Positions 6,326 to 10,804 of a DNA stretch of 10,804 nt are shown in pieces. Source of the DNA: Collinsella sp. UBA6357 (GTDB taxonomy: Bacteria > Actinomycetota > Coriobacteriia > Coriobacteriales > Coriobacteriaceae); NCBI GenBank assembly GCA_002437815.1, contig DJRP01000004.1, positions 49,178 through 59,981 of the forward strand, read 5' to 3'. Made by a program: the position numbers and the translations under genes. The notes beneath the pieces were generated by a model, which saw nothing but the letters and a program-made list of their open reading frames with translations, searched no databases and was not told the origin of the DNA. The first letter of the stretch is position 1; every line of letters starts with the position of its first letter.

Positions 6326-7272
6326 AAAGCTGGGATGAGTTCGCCGAGGGGTACGGCACAACGCTCGGATACCTCCAAACCGGCTATCTGAACGCAGAGA
6401 GTCCCGTTCCCAGCAATATCGCCGCCCTTGACGACATGCTCGGTGGGGGTTTCCGTCCCGGGCTCCACGTCATAGGAGGGGAACCAGCGAGCGGAAAATC
6501 GGCGTTCGGGCTTTTCCTCGGCATGATGAGCGCCCTTAGTGGGGCGCACATCATGTATGCGAGCCTTGAGATGAGCCGGAATCAGTGCATCGAAAGATGC
6601 TTGTCATACTGCTCCATATCGACGGGCAGTCCTTTTAGCTGGGGAGAGGTATGGAAACTGGCGGTTGACGCACGGGGCAAGGACTCCGAGGCGAAACGGC
6701 TCGGCACGGTCGACAGGTTCGTAACCGAGTTCATGAAAACGGACCCAGTAGCCCTAGCTGCTAAAACGTGCAGCGAGAAGTACTCGGGCTTGTTAATCGC
6801 CGACTCGGAGGAACTACACCGTCTGGACGGCTTGGCCGCAGCGACAGAGGCCGGAGCTGAATCCGGGCTTGACCTCATGATTGTCGACTACCTCCAATTT
6901 GTCGACGTCGAAGGTCTGAGCGATGAGTACAGCCGAGTCTCGCTTGTTTCCAAGCAGCTCAACCAACTCGGGGTCGGTCTCGATATACCCATCATCGCCC
7001 TCGCAAGCTGTAGCAGGGCGGGCAACGGGAAAGCCCCCGATATGCACGCTTTTAAGGGGTCGGGAAACATCGAGTACGACGCCCTATCGGCCTCGATTAT
7101 CCAACGCGACCCGGATGACCCGAACGGCAAGCGTCAGCTGTTCGTGGTCAAAAACAGGTTCGGCGGAATGTCTGCGGCAGATAAGCCGCTGACATTCCTT
7201 TTCGACGGCGCGCACAACAGATTCGAATATAGCGAGGTAGACAACTATGAAAGCAACCATGAAAGCAACTGA
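6322..7272 (+). CDS. DnaB-type replicative helicase, C-terminal (RecA-fold) domain only
   Basis: The 316-aa protein matches the ATPase domain of DnaB-family 5'-3' helicases. Motifs: Walker A GGEPASGKS (52-60, Lys59), the SLEMS motif with catalytic Glu83, Walker B LMIVDYLQF (Asp189), an IPIIALASCSRAG segment like the family's VPVIALSQLNR, and FKGSGNIEYDA like the RESGAIEQDAD arginine-finger region. DnaB proteins are normally about 450 aa; the N-terminal primase-binding domain is absent and replaced by about 45 residues. The gene overlaps the initiator stop by 4 bp and has a GGAG ribosome site. It probably loads at the iterons with the initiator's help, much as P22 gp12 works with gp18. A RadA/KaiC-type ATPase is the main alternative. 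Confidence 0.82.
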   Translation: MKSWDEFAEGYGTTLGYLQTGYLNAESPVPSNIAALDDMLGGGFRPGLHVIGGEPASGKSAFGLFLGMMSALSGAHIMYASLEMSRNQCIERCLSYCSISTGSPFSWGEVWKLAVDARGKDSEAKRLGTVDRFVTEFMKTDPVALAAKTCSEKYSGLLIADSEELHRLDGLAAATEAGAESGLDLMIVDYLQFVDVEGLSDEYSRVSLVSKQLNQLGVGLDIPIIALASCSRAGNGKAPDMHAFKGSGNIEYDALSASIIQRDPDDPNGKRQLFVVKNRFGGMSAADKPLTFLFDGAHNRFEYSEVDNYESNHESN

Positions 7273-7558
7273 GAAGTTCACCATCGATGCATCGTCCGTA
7301 GTCGAGGAGTACGGCATGGAGGCGCTTGAGGCGGGCAGCTTGACGTATGCCCCGGACGGCTCGCTTGAGTACGACCCGGGCGACTCCGGGGTCTACGACA
7401 CGTCCACGCCCGAGGGCAGGAGGGCGTGGAGGGACAACGCCCCAGAGGGCGTGACCCGAATCGTCATGGAGGACGGCGGGCCGTGGTTCGACGCGGTCAT
7501 GGAGTCGTTCGCCTCGCGTCTTGAGGCGTACATGGAGGCCCGGGGCGTGACGCTCTAG
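7247..7558 (+). CDS. Acidic hypothetical protein, last gene of the replication operon
   Basis: I do not recognise this 103-aa, strongly acidic protein. The first 26 bp overlap the helicase gene, and the start sits in a 12-bp tandem repeat (ATGAAAGCAACC/T, 7247-7270), so two in-frame ATG codons lie 12 bp apart; either may be used. The middle is a Gly/Asp/Pro-rich stretch (YAPDGSLEYDPGDSGVYD), and the C-terminus is an amphipathic helix (WFDAVMESFASRLEAYMEAR). No Cys, membrane segment or known motif is seen. The acidity could suit a DNA-mimic or a helicase partner, but that is speculation. A strong terminator follows 10 bp after the stop. Confidence 0.72.
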   Translation: MKATMKATEKFTIDASSVVEEYGMEALEAGSLTYAPDGSLEYDPGDSGVYDTSTPEGRRAWRDNAPEGVTRIVMEDGGPWFDAVMESFASRLEAYMEARGVTL

Positions 7559-7567
7559 AGGCTTGCG

Positions 7568-7601
7568 GGGAGCGGGGTTCTGACCTCGCTCCCTTTTTCT
7601 T
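7568..7601 (+). terminator. Rho-independent terminator of the replication operon
   Basis: A 10-bp GC-rich stem with one G-U pair (7568-7577 with 7584-7593, 6-nt loop) runs straight into TTTTTCTT. It lies 10 bp after the last stop codon of the operon. Confidence 0.92.
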
Positions 7602-7693
7602 AACAGGGGGTTCTTTTTTAAAATCTCCGCAGTCGCGAGCCTGAGCCAAGCACCTGCTAGAAATGTTGCTTTATCTATATCTTTTTAGAACAT

Positions 7694-7729
7694 CCGCGCC
7701 CTTAACGTTGAGAGCGCGGGGTCTTTTTT
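7694..7729 (+). terminator. Second T-tailed hairpin in the gene-free stretch
   Basis: CCGCGC (7694-7699) pairs with GCGCGG (7714-7719), and GGTCTTTTTT follows. The loop is 14 nt and holds the palindrome AACGTT. It could back up the first terminator or end a short RNA that starts between the two. Confidence 0.65.
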
Positions 7730-7968
7730 AAACGCCTCAACAGGCTCGGCAAAGTCCCTCCTTGATGAGAGGGGCGAATCGGAGCGCGTGGCGATTCATC
7801 TCGACATATAGCGTATAAGGCTCTCAGTGCCGATATTCGCCCGTTTTGCCGTTCAACCGTCCACGTTATAGGGCAAGCGATTGAAATGCCGTCTGAGCCG
7901 ATTCTGTGGCGCGGCAGGGGGTATCCTGAATTGCGTTCGATATTCGTTTTGATGACACGGGAGCGGGA

Positions 7969-8346
7969 ATGGAGAGACAGGGCGAGATAACCCCGACCCT
8001 CGCGGAGTTCCGCTGCTACTGGTTCGTGGCGCGTGACATGGAGCGGCAGAGGGCGAGGAGGAGAATCGACCTCATGCGCCCGGAGGAAGACCCGAGGAGG
8101 GTCAGGGCGCTCTACTGCATGAGACGGCAGGAGCGCATCTTGGATAGGGGCTACGAGCGCCTTGAGGAGCTGAGGCCCGCGCTCGGGGAACTGGCATACG
8201 AGATAGCCGGGGCGCACTTCCTAGAGTGCGAGGACTGGCATGACCTCAGCGCACGGCTCGGCATCCCGTACGACAAGTGCAAGAAGGTCGCGTACAAGGC
8301 TTTCAGGCGCCACGACGCGCTGAACGGGGCCGGGCCGCGGGGCTGA
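7969..8346 (+). CDS. Phage-type sigma-70-region-4-like regulator (DUF1492/ArpU/RinA class)
   Basis: The 125-aa protein is rich in Arg and Glu. Residues about 5-75 are charged helices, probably coiled coil. Residues about 82-120 (AGAHFLECEDWHDLSARLGI followed by PYDKCKKVAYKAFRRHD) have the shape of a sigma-70 region 4 helix-turn-helix with the conserved Trp seen in phage DUF1492 proteins. In prophages this class sits just before the terminase genes and switches on late transcription. Here no terminase or structural gene follows, so its target is unknown: an element promoter or a helper-phage promoter. The start at 7969 has a GGGAGCGGGA ribosome site. The family call is by remembered resemblance. 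Confidence 0.7.
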   Translation: MERQGEITPTLAEFRCYWFVARDMERQRARRRIDLMRPEEDPRRVRALYCMRRQERILDRGYERLEELRPALGELAYEIAGAHFLECEDWHDLSARLGIPYDKCKKVAYKAFRRHDALNGAGPRG

Positions 8347-8365
8347 AACGCCCGACGGCCTTTTT
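8326..8365 (+). terminator. Terminator overlapping the end of the regulator gene
   Basis: GGCCGGGC (8329-8336) pairs with GCCCGACGGCC (8350-8360) with a small bulge, then TTTTTGTTT. The stem begins inside the coding sequence and stops transcription before the minus-strand genes. Confidence 0.65.
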
Positions 8366-8437
8366 GTTTCGTTGCTACCCCGAGGGGCTTAGTAGCGGCC
8401 GACGGGAGCGGCCGATTCCCTGCCCGGTGGGGTGATG

Positions 8438-8530
8438 CTACCTGCCCAGCAGGAACTTGAGAACGAGCACGGGGATGATGATTGGCGCGAGCATGATGCC
8501 CACGGCATAGACCCAGAAACTACTCTTCAT
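8438..8530 (-). CDS. 30-aa single-span small membrane protein
   Basis: This short gene encodes MKSSFWVYAV, then a hydrophobic stretch (GIMLAPIIIPVLVLKFLLG) and a final Arg. Nearly the whole peptide would span the membrane once, with a short basic N-terminus. Support for it being real: a GGAG ribosome site 8 nt before the ATG, a start 33 bp after the stop of the gene upstream on the same strand, and a clean TAG. Possible roles are a small toxin-like or regulatory membrane peptide, or a lysogeny-type accessory gene; none is shown by sequence. The opposite strand has a longer open frame with no better evidence. Confidence 0.6.
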   Translation of the reverse strand: MKSSFWVYAVGIMLAPIIIPVLVLKFLLGR

Positions 8531-8563
8531 GGCAGACTCCATTCACTGGCCTTGATGGGGATT

Positions 8564-8875
8564 CTACTCTTGACCGGGCACGCGATGGCCGTCGATGCCG
8601 CCTTTCCTGTTTAATGCGTCGCGGCATATGGCCTCGACGCTGTCCTCGACCTCGCAGCGCCCAAACTCATCGCAGAGGTCGTACAGGGCCATGGCCTCAT
8701 CGCGGCCTGTCTCAATCGAGTCGGGAGATACGCCCGTCTTCTCGAACAGCGTCCGGCGACCCTCGCTCTCGGTCCATACGTTTAGCGCGTAGTCCATGAG
8801 CTTGCGCCTGAACATCGGCGTGCACCCACGGTAGTACTCAAGAAGCTGTTCCTGCTCTTCGGTCATGTCGTTCAT
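8564..8875 (-). CDS. Hypothetical helical protein near attR
   Basis: This 103-aa acidic protein is not recognised. The segment EEQEQLLEYYRGCTPMFRRK (about 6-25) resembles the helical tail often attached to phage-type HTH repressors, but no HTH is present. The rest is predicted helical with scattered Cys (three) and no membrane segment. The ATG at 8875 is chosen because of the GGGAAG ribosome site before it; an upstream in-frame ATG at 8926 has none. It is the first of two minus-strand genes, opposite in direction to the rest of the element, in the position where mobile elements often carry cargo expressed in the integrated state. Confidence 0.7.
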   Translation of the reverse strand: MNDMTEEQEQLLEYYRGCTPMFRRKLMDYALNVWTESEGRRTLFEKTGVSPDSIETGRDEAMALYDLCDEFGRCEVEDSVEAICRDALNRKGGIDGHRVPGQE

Positions 8876-8940
8876 GGTTACTTCCCTTCGTCTGATTTGA
8901 CCTATTCGAGCAATTTCCGGGGGCATTTGGTACCAGATTC

Positions 8941-8955
8941 GGTACCAGCGGTACC
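8941..8955 (+). repeat. Paired GGTACC motif, right copy
   Basis: GGTACCAGCGGTACC, with a further TTTGGTACCAG at 8926-8936, lies about 70 bp inside attR and 66 bp upstream of the minus-strand gene start. It mirrors the motif before the integrase. It is a candidate integrase or excisionase arm site. Confidence 0.4.
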
Positions 8956-8973
8956 AAATTGAAACACGGCAAC

Positions 8974-9010
8974 AAAAAGCAGCCCAGAGCGATATAGGCT
9001 CTGAGCTGCG
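8974..9010 (-). terminator. Element-borne terminator of tRNA-Leu(UAA)
   Basis: A 12-bp stem (8979-8990 with 8998-9009, G-U wobble on the minus strand) is followed on that strand by TTTTTGTTG. It lies 12 bp past the tRNA 3' end. A T-run on the other side (9011-9015) may make it work in both directions. Confidence 0.8.
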
Positions 9011-9021
9011 TTTTTAATGCT

Positions 9022-9075
9022 TGGTAGGGGCGGTGGGACTCGAACCCACAATCCTTGCGGCGAGAGATTTTAAGT
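9022..9075 (-). repeat. attR: direct repeat within the rebuilt tRNA-Leu(UAA)
   Basis: These 54 bp are identical to 2883-2936. They supply the tRNA from one base 5' of the anticodon loop to CCA, so the element restores the gene it entered. The strand exchange point must lie within this block, probably at the anticodon loop. Confidence 0.93.
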
Positions 9076-9106
9076 CTCCTGCGTATGCCAATTCCGCCAC
9101 GCCCCC
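9022..9106 (-). tRNA. tRNA-Leu(UAA)
   Basis: The full 85-nt class II tRNA includes an encoded CCA. Acceptor GGGGGCG pairs with CGCCCCT (the first pair is G-U). The anticodon loop CTTAAAA gives UAA (9070-9072). The variable arm is long, and the T arm GTGGG-TTCGAGT-CCCAC is perfect. The 5' part (9076-9106) is chromosomal and the 3' part element-derived. Confidence 0.95.
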
Positions 9107-9117
9107 GTGACGGCAAA

Positions 9118-9123
9118 AGTCTA
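9118..9123 (-). promoter_or_regulatory. Possible -10 for tRNA-Leu(UAA)
   Basis: TAGACT on the minus strand ends 11 bp before the tRNA 5' end, giving a start of transcription at about 9111. No clear -35 at standard spacing is seen. Confidence 0.35.
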
Positions 9124-9142
9124 GCACATGGTCGCGCGTAAC

Positions 9143-9772
9143 TTATGCTGCGTCCGTGGGCGCGTACGAATCCTGTGCCGCCTTGGCCACGTATTCGTTA
9201 AACGTCGATTCGTCGCCTTTGTTGCGATGTTGCAGCGCCAGCAGATATTCCAGACGGCCGCGCTTGAGACGGTCGCCGTCGGTCTCATCGATCATGCGCT
9301 CAAGTTCGGCAATATCGTTGTGACGCTTGAGAATCATGGTGTCATACATCAGCTGGCACTCGTGCTTGAGCGTCTCGGCGCGGTCGCCCTCATAGGTTTT
9401 GATCTCGGTGAGCAGCTCTTTGGACTTGGCCTTGTTCTCACGACCCGCATAATAATTGAACGCCTTGATCACCAAGTCGACACGCTGCATCTTGGGCAGG
9501 TTGAGCCCCAGCAAAAGGTCGAACATCTCCTTGGCGTGCGCATGGTCTTCGCGCAGCAGATACGAGTTGAGACGCAGGTAGTCGCGGTTGTAGCGCGGGT
9601 ACAGCAGTGCGGTGAGCTTGCTATCGAGCAGACGGTCGAACTCATCCCACTTCTCGGCGGCCATAAGCTGCTGAAGCCGCTTGAACGTTGTGCGCTTCTT
9701 GATGCTGAAAAAGAGCGTCACCGCGATGCAGATGACAACGACGGCGGTCCACAGAATTCGGGTATCGAGCAT
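9143..9772 (-). CDS. Membrane-anchored helical-repeat (TPR-like) protein
   Basis: The 209-aa protein has one N-terminal membrane span (about 5-23, ILWTAVVVICIAVTLFF), followed by Lys/Arg (KKRTTFKR) that places the rest in the cytosol by the positive-inside rule. The body is regular paired helices (for example LLDSKLTALLYPRYNRDYLR, HAKEMFDLLLGLNL, RLEYLLALQHRNKG) resembling degenerate tetratricopeptide repeats. I do not recognise a family. It may be a scaffold for a membrane protein complex. The ATG at 9772 is preferred because of AAGGAA upstream and the membrane segment that follows; the frame is open further upstream, but that part has no coding character. The stop lies 36 bp from the 5' end of the tRNA. 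Confidence 0.8.
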   Translation of the reverse strand: MLDTRILWTAVVVICIAVTLFFSIKKRTTFKRLQQLMAAEKWDEFDRLLDSKLTALLYPRYNRDYLRLNSYLLREDHAHAKEMFDLLLGLNLPKMQRVDLVIKAFNYYAGRENKAKSKELLTEIKTYEGDRAETLKHECQLMYDTMILKRHNDIAELERMIDETDGDRLKRGRLEYLLALQHRNKGDESTFNEYVAKAAQDSYAPTDAA

Positions 9773-9832
9773 GGTGACTGGTTCCTTAATCGCCGTACAA
9801 GCGCGCGGCGGAGCTGGTGAATATGGCACATC

Positions 9833-9838
9833 ATTATA
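9833..9838 (-). promoter_or_regulatory. Probable -10 for the membrane-anchored protein
   Basis: A perfect TATAAT on the minus strand lies about 60 bp before the start at 9772. The -35 region (TTTTG-like) is weak. Confidence 0.45.
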
Positions 9839-9935
9839 CGCAAGCAAACTGGTACAAAAGCGTCGCGGCGGTGAGCGGTGTGGTCGGGTGGGGTAAACTA
9901 GGGCGCATGGAAACCCCCGAAAGGAGACATCTGCT

Positions 9936-10223
9936 ATGAAGAAGATCGTTTTGGCATGCGGTGCCGGCGCTGCTACCTCCACGCTTGTTGCCCAGAAGGT
10001 CGCGAACCTGCTCGATGCCAACGGTTATGCCGACCAGTATGAGATCGTGCAGTGCGCCATCTCCGAGGCCAAGGATCACTGTGACGACGGTGCCGATCTA
10101 CTGATCGCCACTACCGTTGCTCCCGAGGGTCTGACCTGCCCGTATGTGAGCGGGGTGCCGTTCATGACGGGTATGAACCGCGTCGCCGCCGAGAAAGCCG
10201 TTCTCGACGTCATGGCCCAGTAG
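9936..10223 (+). CDS. PTS IIB component, galactitol (GatB-like) family
   Basis: This 95-aa cytosolic protein carries the phosphocysteine loop VLACGAGAATSTLVAQKV, with Cys8 as the expected phosphate carrier. Length and the later segments (EIVQCAISEA, DLLIATTVAPEG, VPFMTGM) fit GatB-type IIB proteins, which pass phosphate from IIA to a sugar bound in the IIC permease. No IIA or IIC gene is next to it here, so the partners must be elsewhere or it serves a regulatory role. The ribosome site AAGGAG is present. A VOC protein starts 7 bp later, so the two are probably cotranscribed. The sugar cannot be told from the sequence. Confidence 0.9.
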   Translation: MKKIVLACGAGAATSTLVAQKVANLLDANGYADQYEIVQCAISEAKDHCDDGADLLIATTVAPEGLTCPYVSGVPFMTGMNRVAAEKAVLDVMAQ

Positions 10224-10230
10224 GGGGCGC

Positions 10231-10608
10231 ATGGTGAGCGAGACGAGTACCAATCCGGTTGAGTTGTTCGACCTGCATGTCGCCCATGTTGGCATCAACG
10301 GTGCCGACCCGGCTGATGCGCTCGAGATCGCTGAGCTTTTCTCGACCATGATGGGCCTTCCTGTCATCGAGACACCGGTGTCGTATTTTAACGATACCGT
10401 GGTCGAGGTCATGAAACAGAACGGTCGTGGCACCAAGGGCCATATCGGCTTTGCGGTCAATGACATCGATGCGGCCGAGAAGTGGTTTGCAGAGCGCGGG
10501 CTCGAGATCAATGAGGAGTCGCGTGCGCTCAATGCGGATGGCTCTACCAAGCTCGTGTACTTTAAGCGCGAGTTTGGCGGCTTTGCCGTCCATCTGTGCT
10601 GCGCATAA
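10231..10608 (+). CDS. VOC (glyoxalase/bleomycin-resistance fold) protein
   Basis: The 125-aa protein has the paired beta-alpha-beta-beta-beta modules of the vicinal-oxygen-chelate fold. Candidate metal ligands are His19 (HVAHVGING), Glu59 (VVEVMKQNGRGTKG), His71 (GHIGFAV) and His121 (GGFAVHL). The pattern GRGTKGHIGFAVNDIDAAEK and FGGFAVHL resembles VOC domains that I recall fused or adjacent to 2-keto-3-deoxy-6-phosphogluconate aldolases in Firmicutes, which would suit a sugar-acid pathway. That link is from memory. It follows the PTS IIB gene by 7 bp with a GGGGG ribosome site and ends in a strong terminator, so these two genes are one unit. Confidence 0.8.
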   Translation: MVSETSTNPVELFDLHVAHVGINGADPADALEIAELFSTMMGLPVIETPVSYFNDTVVEVMKQNGRGTKGHIGFAVNDIDAAEKWFAERGLEINEESRALNADGSTKLVYFKREFGGFAVHLCCA

Positions 10609-10638
10609 CGCTGGAGTTGCCACAGACGGCAAAGTGAG

Positions 10639-10667
10639 GCGGCGACCTGCGGGTTGCCGCTTTTTTT
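10639..10667 (+). terminator. Rho-independent terminator after the PTS IIB/VOC pair
   Basis: A 9-bp stem with one G-U pair (10639-10647 with 10652-10660) has a 4-nt loop and is followed by seven T. Confidence 0.93.
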
Positions 10668-10687
10668 GAAATCGGGCAAAATTTTTC

Positions 10688-10716
10688 TTGAACTTGGGGA
10701 CCGACGCGGTTATTCT
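10688..10716 (+). promoter_or_regulatory. Promoter of tRNA-Leu(CAG)
   Basis: TTGAAC (10688-10693) and TATTCT (10711-10716) are spaced by 17 bp, and the tRNA begins 11 bp past the -10. This is a textbook sigma-70-type stable-RNA promoter. Confidence 0.75.
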
Positions 10717-10726
10717 ATAACAGCAC

Positions 10727-10804
10727 GCGGGCGTGGCGGAATTGGCAGACGCGTACGGTTCAGGTCCGTATGGGGGCAACCCCATGAAGGTTCAAGTCCT
10801 TTCG
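10727..10804 (+). tRNA. tRNA-Leu(CAG), 3' end cut by the window edge
   Basis: The gene starts with acceptor GCGGGCG. The D arm (GGCGGAATTGGCAGACGC) matches that of the other leucine tRNA here. The anticodon stem TACGG/CCGTA encloses loop TTCAGGT, giving anticodon CAG. The long class II variable arm (GGGGGCAACCCC) and the T loop start are present; the T arm end, acceptor 3' strand and CCA lie beyond the window. Confidence 0.93.

Larger units (their letters stand above)
7559..7968 (+). other. 410-bp gene-free stretch between the replication operon and the regulator
   Basis: It contains two T-tailed hairpins (listed separately) with about 90 bp between them, a 6-bp perfect hairpin GAATCG/CGATTC near 7777-7798, and a CCCTC/GAGGG hairpin near 7757-7774. 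I see no convincing reading frame on either strand and no clear promoter for the gene at 7969. A small RNA, a packaging or transfer site, or a regulatory region are open possibilities with no direct support. Confidence 0.5.
2883..9075. mobile_element. Integrative element in tRNA-Leu(UAA), phage-satellite-like
   Basis: The element is bounded by identical 54-bp direct repeats (2883-2936 and 9022-9075), giving an excised circle of 6139 bp. It carries an integrase next to attL, an HTH regulator, an excisionase-like protein, an initiator and DnaB-type helicase pair with an internal iteron array, a phage-type regulator, and two small minus-strand genes near attR. No structural, packaging, relaxase or type IV secretion gene is visible. 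A satellite that uses a helper phage, an integrated replicon, or a reduced prophage all fit; the first is an inference from gene content and small size. Confidence 0.88.

Noticed and set aside
7887..7898. ATGCCGTCTGAG, one base from the Neisseria DNA uptake sequence
   Set aside because: It is a single imperfect copy in a high-GC Gram-positive setting; chance is the simplest reading.
7702..8217. 171-aa open frame on the minus strand over the gene-free stretch
   Set aside because: Half of it is antisense to the DUF1492-like gene, it runs through the second terminator hairpin, and no domain or ribosome site is visible.
8395..8415. Direct repeat GCGGCCGA twice, 13 bp apart, and a GCTAC/GTAGC hairpin just before it
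   Set aside because: They are short and GC-rich in a 90-bp intergenic gap; they might be a weak terminator or binding site, but nothing supports a specific function.
8432..8614. 60-aa open frame on the + strand
   Set aside because: It has no ribosome site, its composition is not protein-like, and it lies opposite the better supported 30-aa peptide and the end of the 103-aa gene.
9128..9820. 230-aa open frame on the + strand opposite the membrane-anchored protein
   Set aside because: It is an antisense shadow; the minus-strand frame has a ribosome site, -10 box, membrane span and regular helices.

Overview
The window looks like a high-GC Gram-positive gut actinobacterium, most likely a Coriobacteriia member close to Collinsella. 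This is inferred from protein style, codon use and gene content; no database was searched. Host backbone genes flank a compact integrated mobile element inserted in a leucine tRNA gene.

Left backbone (1-2880, + strand): the 3' part of enolase and its strong terminator, then a two-gene unit of a FtsB/DivIC-like septum protein and a Ppx/GppA phosphatase. After these come a relic resembling a tRNA 3' end and the old minus-strand terminator of the tRNA-Leu(UAA) gene.

Integrated element (2883-9075): two identical 54-bp direct repeats are the attL and attR cores. They cover the 3' half of tRNA-Leu(UAA) up to its anticodon loop. The intact tRNA is rebuilt at the right end (9022-9106, minus), with an element-supplied 3' half and terminator. 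The + strand carries a tyrosine integrase, a coupled HTH regulator, a promoter with a perfect dyad operator, an excisionase-like protein, a small protein, a winged-helix replication initiator, a DnaB-type helicase without the usual N-terminal domain, an acidic protein, tandem terminators, and a phage-type DUF1492/ArpU-like regulator. A short minus-strand operon next to attR encodes a 103-aa soluble protein and a previously missed 30-aa single-span membrane peptide. No capsid, terminase, relaxase or conjugation gene is present.

The most striking signal is inside the initiator gene: five 29-bp palindromic repeats, three of them at an exact 33-bp period and one out of frame with the others, followed by an AT-rich 11-bp perfect inverted repeat and a 10-bp perfect inverted repeat. 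This layout resembles lambda ori inside gene O, and the initiator plus DnaB-like helicase pair resembles phage P22 genes 18/12. The element is therefore best read as an excisable, probably self-replicating unit that depends on a helper for transfer: a phage-satellite-like island, or the remnant of a prophage.

Right backbone (9107-10804): a minus-strand membrane-anchored helical-repeat protein, a + strand pair of a GatB-like PTS IIB protein and a VOC (glyoxalase-fold) protein ending in a strong terminator, and the start of a second leucine tRNA (CAG) with a clear promoter.
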